Source: Cotesia glomerata (Eukaryota > Arthropoda > Insecta > Hymenoptera > Braconidae). Taken from it: a DNA stretch of 64,000 nt. Position numbers and translations under genes: made by a program. Under the pieces are notes generated by a model. The model had not been told where the DNA came from, ran no database searches, and saw only the letters and a program-made list of their open reading frames with translations. This document shows positions 34,961 through 46,446 of this stretch, one piece after another (within the stretch, counting starts at the first letter, position 1; each line of letters starts with the position of its first letter). The stretch is taken from the NCBI RefSeq assembly GCF_020080835.1, contig NC_058167.1, forward strand, positions 6,678,459-6,742,458, read 5' to 3'.

Positions 34961-35013
<53 letters not shown>

Positions 35014-35172
35014 GGACATACGGACATACTGACATCATCGCGAAAACATTCAGGGAAGCTTCCTAGGACCTCAAAACGTCAAGATCTGATGAGAACTCGA
35101 TTTTCGAAAAACGGGGTAAAACCAATAACTTTCCGATTTTTGAAAATTTTCAATTTTCTCAGCGGGAAGTTA
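34466..35172 (+). repeat. CTTCCCGCT repeat family, 5'-truncated copy
   Basis: Starts inside the family at the last GAGCTC-type block, carries two diverged GAATCAACCGATTTT units and a (CA)n tract at 34964-35010, and ends at the standard AGCGGGAAGTT. Confidence 0.85.
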
Positions 35173-35836
35173 AAAAGCGATGCTTTAGGAAGAGTTTATA
35201 CTGTTCATCCAAATAATTTCGAATCCCGAGTCGAAAATTTAAAACTCTAGTTCAACCTAGTAGAGCCTGATTCCTTTGATGTAGACATATGCCACCCTGA
35301 TTTAAGAACCTTTTTCAACCTAACTCATCTTGTATCAGGGTGAGGAGTATTGAGTTGGGATTTAGTTTAAATTTTGAAATTCTGTTTCAACCTAACTCGT
35401 CTTGCGTCAGGGTGAGTAGTATTGAGTAGGGGTTTAGTTCAAATTTTAAGACTCTGTTTGAACATTATAGGTCTAAATTCAGGTCGTAGACGAGTGAGCT
35501 GGGGTTTAATGAGAATTTTATCGCGTAGGCTTTCTGGGGTGAAACAGAGATTAAAACTTTATAAATTTTTCAAAGTTAATATTAGTAATAAAAATTATTA
35601 TAATTATTTTGAAAATTTATCAATGGCCAAAAGACAAACACAATTGAAAAAATTCAATTATTTCAATGATTTAATTCGTTTTTTTTTTTTTTTTTTAAAG
35701 ACTTTTGCCATAAACAAAATATTTAATTAAATCTTAAAAATTCAATATAAAATTAATAAGCTAAAGTGTATAAAAATACCAACATAAGTGATGACGCAAA
35801 TGTATAAGAAAAATAATTTAACTTATGATCTAATTT
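35173..35836. other. Spacer with a 71-bp tandem repeat and a CCCGAGTCG terminus
   Basis: CCCGAGTCGAAAATTTAAAA at 35225 resembles the left end of the 2.6-kb element at 7285. From 35317 a unit beginning CAACCTAACTC repeats with a 71-bp period (35317, 35388, and a weaker third near 35459); a related sequence is at 42563. A right-hand TIR was not found. Confidence 0.5.
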
Positions 35837-36469
35837 CACCGGCACACAAAAAAAAAAAGTTGTCTGTACTTGGGACGCGCCACATATATTCCCATGTAAT
35901 TTGACCCGCTGAACCCGAATTTGAGGTCCGTTTGGCCCCTACACCCTAGGATTTTGAGAAAACTGTAAAAAACCGAAAAAAAACGGGAAAATTGGGGGTT
36001 TTGGTGATTGAAAAATTTTTTTAGATTCTAACTATGCATGATTTTCATGTATTTCGATCTGCTTTATACTTATCTGAAGTGTACTCAGACCAGCAGCCAT
36101 TAAAAGTCTAAGTAAATCCCGAAAAACCCATGAAAATTGCGAAAAAAAACAAAAAATTCCCAATATTGTGATAAAAAAAAATGTATTGAGCTAAATATAT
36201 GATGATTTTCATGTAGGTTTATCGACGACATATAAATCTCCAACTTTTATAACTCAGACGTCTCGAAAACATCAAACAAATGCGCAAAAACCACCGAAAA
36301 TTGGAAAAAAATCAAATGTAATATAATAAAAATCGAGTTATTATTCAAAATAAATAAAAAAAATCATATCATTCGATCTGTGGTGCATAAAAAAAAAGTA
36401 TTTCGTCCTAAGACTTAAAAAAAATTAATTTTTTCGGAAAATATCATCAAAACCCTTTGGATTTGAATT

Positions 36470-38434
36470 TTAATTCGTTCTCCGCTTATATCTCACCCTT
36501 TTATCTTCAAACGTCCTGCATAAAGGGTTTCTCTTTCGTTTCCTCTCTTCTTCGGGTAAATCTCTCTTCAGAGTCCAACAATGATCTGCCATCATATTTA
36601 CATCCCACGTTCCTTGATATCGTTTTTCCATCACACTAATGTCTTGATGGAATCTCTCACCTTGCTCTTCACTAAAATCACCAAGATTTTCAGGAAAGTG
36701 TGAAAGATGAGAATGTAAATAGTGCAATTTTGTATTCATTAAGCAACCTAAAAGTATTATAGTTGTATAACAACTCGTCAACTAAAGTTGCGTAGTTATC
36801 ACTTTTCGTATTCCCTAAAAATTGCTGTGATACTTCCTTAAAACTTCCCCAAGCTGCTCTCTCAATCTCGTTCATCTCATATTCAAGATTAGCATCCTGG
36901 AATAGAGTCCGAATTTGGGGTCCATCAAAAATTCCTTCTTTTAATTTAGCGTCACTTATAGCTGGAAATTTTTCGCCCAAGTACTTAAAACAGTTTCCAT
37001 CTTTATCCAGAGCTTTGACAAATTGCTTCATAAGGCCAAGCTTGATATGAAGTGGGGGCAGCAAGTACTTGGAAGGATCAATTAGAGATTGTCGCGTAAC
37101 ATTGTGAGAACCAGGATTCAAATTTGTTCTTGTTGGCCATTCTTTTAAATGTAATGATTCTTTCGGACTCGGTTATCACACAAACATAAGAAGCTGGGGT
37201 TCTTTGTCAAGCCTGAGTGTTGGCCTATCAATATTGTTGCAATTTTCAGATCACCACAAACCTTCCATTGATGTTCTGAATAGTTTATTTTATCTAATAC
37301 AACCTGTAAATTGTCATAAGTCTCCTTTAGTTTAGTCGAATGAGCTACTGGAATCGGTGCCAATAAGTTTCCATTATGAAGAAGCACAGCTTTAAGACTT
37401 CGCCTAGAGGAGTCAATAAAAAGCCTCCATTCTTCGTCTTTGTAAGTGTTTGGCTTCAACTCATCGATCAGTCCTTTTACATCTGAACAGTACACAAATG
37501 AATTTTCGCTGTCTTTTGTAAAATACTTCCGGAACTCTTTTTCCCTATCACGATAAAAATAAGCTGTTGTATTTTTAGCTAATAAATTTTTTCCTTAAAG
37601 CTGAGGCTAAATGTTCAGCTTTTACCTTAGATAGTCCTAAGTCTCGTACAAGGTCATTCAATTCAAGTTGATCGAAGACTTCAGGGTCTTTACTTCTAGG
37701 AACACCACTCGGGATGTATTCTTCATCCTCAGAATGGATCTCTTCGGGTTCAGGATCGATTTCTTCAAAGTTATCTTCAACTTCCATCTCTTCATGTTCA
37801 TTCACTGGTTCAGGAGCTGCAGGTTCTTCGACATTCAAAACTTTTCTGCTGGCACAACTGATGTTACGTTGGCATATTGAATTTTATGTTTGGTTGTCGA
37901 AGAAAAACCTGAAACTTCCGTCGTGCAAAAATAGCAGTTTTGACTCGTTGGTGCAGACCAAATCACAGGTTTTGAAAATTTCAAGCACTGTTTACTTTTC
38001 GTCTGCTCCCAACGAGTAAGCATCGTGTGACACCGATTGCAAAGTGAATGTGGTACCCAAGTTGCTTCCCAGTTCGTAATCTGGATACCGAAGCAGGTTT
38101 CGTAGACATTTTTCAATTTGTTTGAAAAAGATCTACGACTTTTCGTTACTTCAAATTCTCCACATATGTAACAGAAGCAATTGGAGTTTTTGTTACATAT
38201 GTGAGAGACACTTCTTGTCATATTAAACGCTTCAGAAGCCAAGTCACCCACTAATGAAGAGCTGCAGTCACTTGATGACGACGCCTGCGAGCCTGCTTTC
38301 TCACTCTGACCAGACGCCGATACTGGGATTCCGGGTCCCTGCATCGTAAAACACTTATTACTTGTGCCTGCCATGACGGCATTCAAGCCGTTAACCCAGG
38401 GACTATGCCAGACGGTCCTGTTGCCCGCCGTCAC
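36470..38434 (-). pseudogene. Broken transposase-like gene of an unnamed insect family
   Basis: I recognise this as a family of uncharacterised, transposon-associated proteins widespread in insects, but I do not know a name for it. In order: an N-terminal Cys-rich domain (CYICGEFE ... CNRCHTML ... CYFC, 38250-37900); an acidic linker; a short helical part with FDQLELNDLVRDLGLSK; then the conserved body with WRLFIDSSRRSLKAVLLHNG, CGDLK, GLTKNPSFLCLCDNR, PPLHIKLGLMKQFVKALD, GIFDGPQIR, AAWGSFK, and SEEQGERFHQDI...RYQGTWD near the end. Frameshifts or stops occur near 37585 (A-run), 37150 and 36745, so it cannot make the full protein. Confidence 0.75.
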
Positions 38435-38464
38435 TACGTGGAGGTGCCCTGGTTACAGGCACAA

Positions 38465-39435
38465 GCATTTAAGCAAGAAATCGATTCTGAGCCCAAAAAG
38501 TTCCTAGAAGTGAAAACCCTGAAACATCAGCTTAAAGAAAAAAAAATTTATTAACTAAAAATACAACAGCTTATTTTTATCGTGATAGGGAAAAAAAAAT
38601 CTGATAACATTTTTAAAACGGCGAAAATTCATTAGTGGACTGTTCAGATGTAAGAAGTTTGATTGATGAGTTAAAGCCGAACACTTTCAGGACGAGGAGT
38701 GAAAGTTTTTCATTGCTTTGTCTAAGCGAAGTCTCAAAGCACCGACTCCAGTAGCTCATTTGACCAAAAAATCATTGAAAAGTTTGTGGTGATCTGAAAA
38801 TTGCTACACTAGTTAAGCCAACAATCTGGTTCACAATATATCCCTTCTTGTATGTTTGTAGGATAGTCACGATCGGAAAATTCCCTACAGTAGAAAAGAA
38901 CGGCCAACAAGAAAGAATTTGAATCATGGTTCTCACAACGTTATGCGAGAATCTCTCATTAATCCTTACAAGTACTTGCTGCCACCACTTTTATATCAAG
39001 CTTGACCTTATGAAGCATTTTGTCAAAGCTCTCGATAAAAATGGCAACTGTGTTAAGTACTTGGACGAAAAATTTCCAGCTATAAGTGACAATAAATTGA
39101 AAGAAGGAAATTTTTATGTACCCCAAATTCGGACTCAATTCCAGGATGCTAATCTTGAGTATGAGATGCACAAGATTGAGAGAGCAGCTTGGGGAAGTTT
39201 TAAGGAAGTATCTCGAAATTTTTTAGGGAATGTGAATACAAAATTGCACTATTTACAATCTCATCTTTCACACTTTCCTGAAAATCTTGGTAATTTCAGT
39301 GAAGAAAGAGAAGAAACATTCCATCAAAACATGAGTGGATGTCAATATGATGGTAGATCATTGTTGGACTCTGAAGAGAGATTTACCCGAAGAAGAGAGG
39401 AAACGAAAGAGAAACCCTTTATGCAGGACGTTTGA
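38465..39435 (+). pseudogene. Inverted, deleted partial copy of the same transposase-like gene
   Basis: The match to the neighbouring - strand gene starts near 38465 (AAGAAATCGATTCTGAGCCC) and skips the LNDLVRDLG part. It is then more decayed through 38900 and clearer from 38926: HFYIKLDLMKHFVKALD, KFPAISDNKLKEG, PQIRTQFQDANLEYEM, AAWGSFKEVS, FPENLGNFSEE. The 169-codon ORF at 38926-39435 is therefore a remnant and not a separate gene. It is followed by non-coding 3' sequence matching the left arm out to 40098. Confidence 0.75.
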
Positions 39436-40130
39436 AGATAAAAGGGTGAGATATAAGCGGAGAACGAATTAAAATTCAAATCCAAAGGGTTTTGATGATA
39501 TTTTCCGAAAAAATTAATTTTTTAAGGCTTAAGACGAAATACTTTACGGTTATGCACCACAGATCGAATGATATGATTTTTTTTATTTATTTTGAATAAT
39601 ATCTCGATTTTATTATATTACATTTGATTTTTTTCCAATTTTCGGGGTTTTTGCACATTTGTTTGATGTTTTCGAGACGTCTGAGTTATAAAAGTTGGAG
39701 ATTTATATGTCGTCGATAAACCTACATGAAAATCATCATATATTTAGCTCAATACATTTTTTTTATCACAATATTGGGAATTTTTGTTTTTTCGCAATTT
39801 TCATGGGTTTTTCGGGATTTACTTAGACTTTTAATGGCTGCTGGTCTGAGTACACTTCAGATAAGTATAAAGCAGATCGAAATACATGAAAATCATGCAT
39901 AGTTAGAATCTAAAAAAATTTTTCAATCACCAAAACCCCCAATTTTCCCGTTTTTTTTCGGTTTTTTACAGTTTTCTCAAAATCCTAGGGTGTAGGGGCC
40001 AAACGGACCTCAAATTCGGGTTCAGCGGGTCAAATTACATGGGAATATATGTGGCGCGTCCCAAGTACAGACAACTTTTTTTTTTTTGTGTGCCGGTGTT
40101 TTTTTTCTAGGATTCATCAGAATTAGTTAA

Positions 40131-40251
40131 CCCTTTAACGCTTCTGGGCGTTTCCCCCACTCTTGGTGGAACGCCTCCTTCTACATTTACTTTACACGCT
40201 CCCCACTCCTGTGCCACGCGGGTCACTTAGGGCCATTTCAGCGTTAAAGGG
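40131..40251. mobile_element. 121-bp piggyBac-like MITE
   Basis: The ends CCCTTTAACGCT and AGCGTTAAAGGG are inverted repeats, directly flanked by TTAA on both sides (40127-40130 and 40252-40255), the target duplication typical of piggyBac. No coding capacity. Confidence 0.85.
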
Positions 40252-40529
40252 TTAAAATCAATTGTTTAATAAACGATATTATTTGAAAAACCATTGTCTC
40301 TATTCGCATTCAAACGCCTTTATTTAGAATATATCATTGTGTATTTTCGCTTGTTAAAATTAACATGGTATAGTTAACTTCAAAGTGGCTTGTTTGTGAT
40401 GTAAATTTTTTTTTTCTAGAATCAAGATAATTTTTTTATCAATAGAAATTTTTATCGCAAATATTTTCAAATTAATTAATAAAAACAAATTTTCTTTACA
40501 TGTCTTTGTAGTTTTGCAGAACTAAAAAG

Positions 40530-41330
40530 ATATACAAGTTGCGTCAGAGTATTGTGAGACAATTTCCGACGATCAGCAAGAAAAATGTTTGGATTGCGGC
40601 AGGTGCGGTTTGTGTTAGGCTTCAAGATGGCTCTCAGCCACTGAAAGTATTACCGTCGATGGATTTGACGAAAATTCCTGGCTTAAGCTAATAACGTGGT
40701 GTCGTTGTCTCTCAGCAGTGTGATACTATTTGCAGTTCATCAGTTAATGTAAAAATTTGCCATCCAAATGCGCAGGCACTAGTTCCACGTATTGATGAGC
40801 TTTGTGATCATTTTCGAGTTTTGGACTATGACATTATTGCTGTTTCTGAATCAAGTGTTGTTGATGTTCAAGTCAACCTTCCTGAGTTCTACTTATATTT
40901 TTTACAAAATATTGTTATTATGAGTGTCTTGAATATAAATATGTTAACTAATACTAACTTGCGCATTTGAATGACTGTTGTAACTTATATAATCTATGCA
41001 TTGTTCCATTTAGTGCTACACGTCATACTGCTAGATAAATAACTGTAATTACTAAAATATTCAAATTACGAAATGTTCAAATTCATATTCTTTCTTTTTT
41101 TTTGTTTTATGAACTAAAGTCATTAGATAGTAATTTGGATAGACTTTGTTTAGAGACAACGTTAATTTTCTTATTACTTATTTTTACTGTCTTATTATTT
41201 TATATCCTTTACTGTTTAACTAATTTTATTATTACTTTGTATTCATTTCTATGTAAGGCCCTTAGGGAGCTAAGGCTTCAGGGTCTAAAAATTTGGTAAA
41301 TTTGGTAAATAAATAAATATACAGTTTTAG
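40530..41330 (+). mobile_element. Internally deleted non-LTR (LINE) relic
   Basis: Three parts in order. Near 40546-40690 is the C-terminal part of an ORF1-like protein (FPTISKKNVWIAAGAVC). Near 40770-40890 is the start of an AP-type endonuclease (PRIDELCDHFRVLDYDIIAVSES). Near 41240-41330 is a typical LINE 3' end, with a short ORF finishing ELRLQGLKIW and a TGGTAAATAAATAAATA tail. The reverse transcriptase is absent. Clade is probably jockey/CR1-like but not certain. Confidence 0.65.
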
Positions 41331-41449
41331 AAGTTACCCTTTCAGCTTTCATAAAACAATACACAAAAATTATCGAAAGACATTTAAATGTATTTGTAAT
41401 AAATTACTCTAAAAGGTTAGTTAATGTTCATCTGGTTTCCAGAAGAAAA

Positions 41450-42142
41450 AAATTAGGAAAACGGTTGACTCTAAAGGCCATCCCTGCAACTTCCCGCTCA
41501 TTTCATTCTTAAGCGCACAAAACTGCAATTATTACGTTTTTGAGCTCTTTGAGCTCAAAAAAACAATTTGTGTATTATTTTGAGCTCTCCGAGCTTAAAA
41601 AATAGTTTTTATATGCTTTTGAACTCTCCGAGCTCAAAAATCTGCTAGAAGTTGGATAAAACACTATTTTTCGAATTTTTAAACCGCAATAACTTTTGAA
41701 TGAATGAACCGATTTTTACGTGGTTGGTAGCATTTGACGCAGTTTTTAAAGCCTCATAAAGAACTTTTAAGTTTAAATTGATCAAACAAGGAATTTCAAA
41801 GTAATTCTCAAAAAACGATTTTTTCGATTTTTTTTCGTTAACGATAACTCACGAACAAATTAACCGATTTCGACCGGGCTGGTAGCAATTGACGTGTTTT
41901 TTTGATGTTAAGAGCTAATAAGTTTTTGGAAGTGATCGGTCAAGCCGTTTAAAAGTTATTCCAAAAAAACCACATTTAAAAAAATTTTTTTTTGCAGTTT
42001 TTTTGAGATTTCTCAAAATCTACTGGTTCGAATCGATCCAAATTATGGTCAAAATCTAAGTTCAGTCAATCCCTTTCGAATGGTGCCAATCGCGATAAAA
42101 TCAGTCAAGCCGTTCAAAAGTTATGAGAGGTTTACATACGGC

Positions 42143-42199
<57 letters not shown>

Positions 42200-42370
42200 A
42201 CACACACACACATACATACAGACGTACGGACATCATCGCGGAAACATTCGGAGAGGCTTCCTAGGACCTTAAAACGTCAACATCCGTTGAAAACTCGATT
42301 TTCGAAAAACGGGGCGAAACCAATAACTTCCCGATTTTTGAAAATTTTCTATTTTCTTAGCGGGAAGTTA
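41450..42370 (+). repeat. CTTCCCGCT repeat family, full-length copy
   Basis: Has both ends (AACTTCCCGCT near 41490 and AGCGGGAAGTT at the end), three GAGCTC-type palindromes, fewer internal units than 20292-21520, and a CA tract at 42147-42210 interrupted by one CCC. Confidence 0.87.
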
Positions 42371-42722
42371 AAAATTTAGGCAATTTTCGCGACAAAATTT
42401 TTTAAGCACTTGAACGTTGTAAAATTAAAAATAATAATTACCATGACAAAAGAAATGATAATAATATTTAATCACATGAGGTAATTTTAATTTTGTCAGT
42501 TATCACTTAAATGGAAATAAATATTTATACTCAATGACTAGTCTTCGAGTAGCAAAAACAGGGTTTTATTTAAAAACCTTCTTCAACCTAACTCGCCTGA
42601 AAACGAACGTATGTAGGCGCTACTGGAGTGAAACGGGGTTTAATTTCAACGGAGTTCTTTATCTTCTAAATCCCATTTCACCCTGACGTTCAGACTAAAA
42701 ACTATACTACACGGCAAAAAAA

Positions 42723-42855
42723 ACATAGGAATTTTTCCTATTTTTGCATAGGAAAAATTTCTATGTTACATAGGAATTTTTCCAATGTCAACATAGGAAT
42801 TTTTCCAATGTTAACATAGGAATTTTTCCATTGGTAACATGGGAATTTTTTTTTT
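42723..42855. repeat. 23-bp tandem array (ACATAGGAATTTTTCC unit)
   Basis: Four direct units (near 42768, 42791, 42814 and a diverged one at 42837) plus an upstream unit at 42723 facing an inverted one (GGAAAAATTTCTATGTT). Just before the array is CACGGCAAAAAAAAC, like the ends of the CACGG elements. Confidence 0.8.
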
Positions 42856-43344
42856 ATTACCATGATGTAAATAAATAAAATTGAATAAAATATGACAAGC
42901 TTATACACTGTAAAAAATTTCGGTGTAAAAGGTGGACCCAGAGACTTTTACACCGTCGTGTAAGTGTGAGAAGTCGGTGTAAAATTTCCTGCGTCTGAAA
43001 TTTTGACTCATGTAAATTTAACACGGTGTAATTTACTGTTTTACACTATTCCGTGTTATTATTTATAACTTTGCAAATTTAATCACTATTACTAGTAACC
43101 TTGTAGTCACTATGTGATTGCCATGACTTGTGATTGATAAATAAATAAAATTTTGCTTTATTAAATAATGACTTTTGTTAAATTGCACTATACTTTTTTA
43201 ACTATTGACGTTTTTAAAGATCTGAGCTCATCCCGATGTTACACTCATCAAGAGCTTTCATTCAAGTACCCACATGCATTTTGAGATATTTTTTATATAT
43301 AAGGGAAGGGGGGGGGGGGGGCAAAATGGGCTCCTTAAGAAAAA

Positions 43345-43595
43345 AATGTTGATATTCTTAGTGTTTTTCTCTGGTTTTACTTTTTTTTAGTCCCTTGCCA
43401 AGTATTTGACCTCAATTTGCTCTGTTCATTAAAAAAAAAAAAAAATTGAAAATGTGGGACAAAATGGGCCACCTTCAGAAAATTTTTATAATATGAGTTT
43501 TTCAGCTCGTTTTACTTTTTTTGGCCTATTACTGAACTTATGGTATTAATTTTTTTGCGTATATCGAAATTAAAAAATTGAGAAAAGTGGGGTAA
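43345..43595 (+). repeat. Dispersed repeat containing ACAAAATGGGCC
   Basis: Similar over its length to 8100-8345 in the 2.6-kb TIR element. Confidence 0.7.
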
Positions 43596-43661
43596 AACGG
43601 GCCCCCGAAAAAACTCTTACTTGTTTTATATTTTGAATTTTTTTTATTATGTATTCAGTAT

Positions 43662-44580
43662 AAAAAATTAGGACATCAGTAGACCTTAAAAGCCATCCCT
43701 GCAACTTCCTGCTAACTCCATACCTAAGCGCTCCACATTTCACGCCAAAAACAATAACAAATCAGGTAAAAAATGTCAGAGTAATTTCAAAAAAAGTGTT
43801 TTTTGAATTATTTCGACAACGGTATCTCTCAAACTAATCAACCAATTTCAATCGCGTTAACGGCGATCAACGTGGGTTTCCAAGTTTAAAAAACGATCAG
43901 TTTTTAGAATCGATTGGTGAAGCCAATAAAAATGTATCACAAAAAAAAAACAATTTTTTAGAATTTTATTGACAACGATATCTCACAAATGAATTAACCG
44001 ATTTAAAAAAAATTAAAGGCATTCTATGCAGTCTTTCTAGAACAAAAAGATTATTTATCACTAACTAAACAATCGGAGTGAAATTTCAAAGATGTGTTAA
44101 AAAAATACTTTTTTTAATTTTTTAAAATTAAATATCTCTCGAACCATTCAACCGATTTTGACGTTATTGGCGGCGATTGAAGTGATTTTTTTAAGCTCTA
44201 AAAATCATCTCGTTGAATCAAAAACGATCCAGGAATAAATGTCGGAGTTATGTAAGAAAAAAAAAAAAAACACTTTTTCCCAAATATTTTGTTCACGATA
44301 CCTCACAAACGAATCGACCGATTTTGATCGTGTTGACGGCGATCGACGCAGTTTTTTAAGTTTAAGAGCTGATTAGTTTTTGAAAACAATTGATTCAGCA
44401 GATTAAAATTGATTTAGAAAAAAAACATTTTCTGAAAATTTTATTTTCGAGATTGCTCAAAATCTACTGGTCCGAATTACCTTTAATAGTATAAAATATC
44501 TAGAGGCAAAGAAACTCTTTCGATTGCTGTCAATCCCGTTTGATTCGGTCGAGCCGTTTAAAAATTATGAGAGGTTTACG

Positions 44581-44637
<57 letters not shown>
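43662..44637 (+). repeat. CTTCCCGCT repeat family, left part of a copy split by a LINE
   Basis: A diverged copy running from the TTAGGA...CCATCCCTGCAACTTCC start through several GAATCAACCGATTTT units to its CA tract (44584-44637). The family tail resumes at 49647, on the far side of the LINE. Confidence 0.82.
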
Positions 44638-44639
<2 letters not shown>

Positions 44640-45176
44640 GCGGCAGAGGAGAAACTGCTACTAGGCGCGTCTCCTCGTAGCGGATGGGAAAACGCTCGCT
44701 GTCCTTGGATGACACTAGGTCTCTTAGTTGATGAGGTACAGGGGGTAGGAGCCAAATAAAATACGCTCCCGTGGACAAAACTCCCCCCCCCCCCTTTTCA
44801 TAGGTTGGTCACACTAACTGACCTAGCAAGACGATCGTTTCCTGCTGTAACTCACTGGGAGTGTCCGGAACCCGTGTCGATTATTTCCGACGATGCGGGA
44901 TACGGCTGATGTGAGCTTGCTATGCCGAGGTGTAAGTTGCAGTAGCGGATCAGGAGCCAGCCACTTCGGGCCTTGATCAGGAAGTACGCAGTGAGTATTA
45001 GAGATCGGAATCTTCACCGCCTCGAGCGAGTCTAGTCCGTCCGTGTATTCCGGGACTGGCTAAGTGTCGGCTAGGCCTCAGGGAACTGGGGTAGGAGTAC
45101 TATCTCCGAGGGTACACCCGTTCCTAGTTATGACAACCCGCTCCACTCCGTACGATGCGCTGGTAAATCAAAAAGT
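44638..45176 (+). other. 5' untranslated region of the R1-clade LINE
   Basis: 540 bp, less AT-rich than the surroundings, with a C-run at 44782-44794. An internal promoter is expected for this class but no element is identifiable by eye. Confidence 0.55.
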
Positions 45177-46446
45177 ATGAGTAATTTACGGGAAACAAAC
45201 AAGAGTGAAAACGGGCTTCATGCCCAACAAGCAGCGATTGAAGCAAGCGCTGAAATGAAGAGAACGCAAGCGCTGGAGCGCCTTGAAAACCTGACCATTG
45301 AGCTGCAAGAGTTTGTCCAAACAAAGGTCAACATCCACAAGGAGATAAAGACCAAGACAACCGGTGTAGTCAATGCTCTTGGAAGATTCAAGAAACTGGA
45401 CGAGGAATGGCAGTCATCACGACGACGCATTCAAACTGAAGTTGAGACGGAAGAAGCAATGGACACTGGAGCCGACGGTGACGGCGAATCTGCTGCTGAG
45501 GACAAGAGTGAAACTGACACAAGGCCTGGAAAAAGAAAGGACCGAAATTCGCCAGAGCCAACCGACAAAGTCACAAAGAAGAAGGACTTGAAAAAAAGCC
45601 CTCCCCAACGACTGGCAGGGCAGGGCGACGAACCTAAGAAGGCGACTGATTGGGAAAAAGTACAGTCTAAGAAGGAGAAGAGGAATCTAGCTAGAAAGCA
45701 ACTCTCAAAGAAGCCGCCGAAGGAGCCCAGGCCAGAGCCTAAGCGGAAAAAACCATGCAAATGGATCAGACCCGACGCACTGATCATCCGCCCGGCCGAG
45801 AAAACAAAGTATGCCGAGATTCTGCGTCGCATAAAGCAGGACGTCCCAGATGAGCAGGTTCGTTCAACGGTAGATAAGATCAACAAGACCAGAAGTGGCG
45901 ACTTGTTGATTACGATTTCGAGGAAGAGCACTGACAAAGGCCAAGCCCTCCAAAAGACGATCCATCGAGATCCGAGATGTCGATGACGACACGACGAAAG
46001 AGCATATTCAGACCGCTCTAAAGAGGGAAGCTGGAGAAAGTTGTGAAATCCCACTAGAGGCAATCAAAATCCGTAAAGCCTTTAGGGGTACGCAGACAGC
46101 CACAGTGTCACTACCAGCAGCTGCAGCACAAAAGTTACTGAAGGGAAACTGCAAAATAAGGATCGGCTGGGTCAATTGCCGAATGAGAGCAACGAAGATA
46201 CCCATACAATGCTTCAAATGCTGGCACTTTAGGCACTTCGGATCTCAGTGCAAAAGCGAAGTCGACCGGTCTAAGCACTGCATAAGGTGCGGAAAAGGAC
46301 ACAAAATTGCTGATTGTAAAAATCCAGCTAAATGTGCACTGTGCATTGAACAGCACGGCGTAGAAAAGGCGGCTCACCATGCAGGCACAAATAGATGCCC
46401 CGTCTTCCAAGAAGCGCTCCAGAAGACAACGAAGCCAAGAACATGA
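45177..46446 (+). pseudogene. ORF1 (Gag-like RNA-binding protein) of the R1-clade LINE
   Basis: The nucleic-acid-binding protein that packages LINE RNA. An N-terminal helical region (45177-45430) is followed by a highly charged Lys/Glu-rich stretch, then a conserved domain (KIRIGWVNCRMR, near 46155), then three zinc knuckles beginning CFKCWHFRHFGSQC, CIRCGKGHKIADC and CALC...H. One frameshift near 45960 separates the first 269 codons from the rest (frame 0 to frame 1). The stop TGA at 46444-46446 overlaps the ORF2 ATG as ATGA, the arrangement expected for termination-reinitiation. Confidence 0.83.

Larger units (their letters stand above)
35837..40098. mobile_element. 4.26-kb DNA transposon with long inverted arms
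   Basis: The outer ends are inverted repeats beginning CACCGGCACAC, followed by an A-run and TTGTCTGTACTTGGGACGCG, and the match continues for well over 1 kb inward with indels. The left arm holds the 3' part of a transposase-like gene on the - strand, and the right arm a decayed copy of that part on the + strand. The central 0.9 kb (about 37580-38460) holds the 5' part once. Flanking T-runs hide any target duplication. Confidence 0.8.
42371..43661. other. Non-coding mosaic of repeat fragments
   Basis: Contains a sequence related to the 71-bp unit (42563), the 23-bp tandem array (42723-42855), a stretch beginning CACTGTAAAAAATTTCGGTG at 42906 with repeated GGTGTAAAA motifs that looks like a MITE end, a G-run (43310-43321), and a block at 43345-43595 shared with 8100-8345. 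No gene. Confidence 0.55.

Noticed and set aside
34760..35038. ORFs with alternating Val-Cys or Thr-His runs (also 42080-42379 and 44530-44778)
   Set aside because: They read through (CA)n tracts of the CTTCCCGCT repeats.
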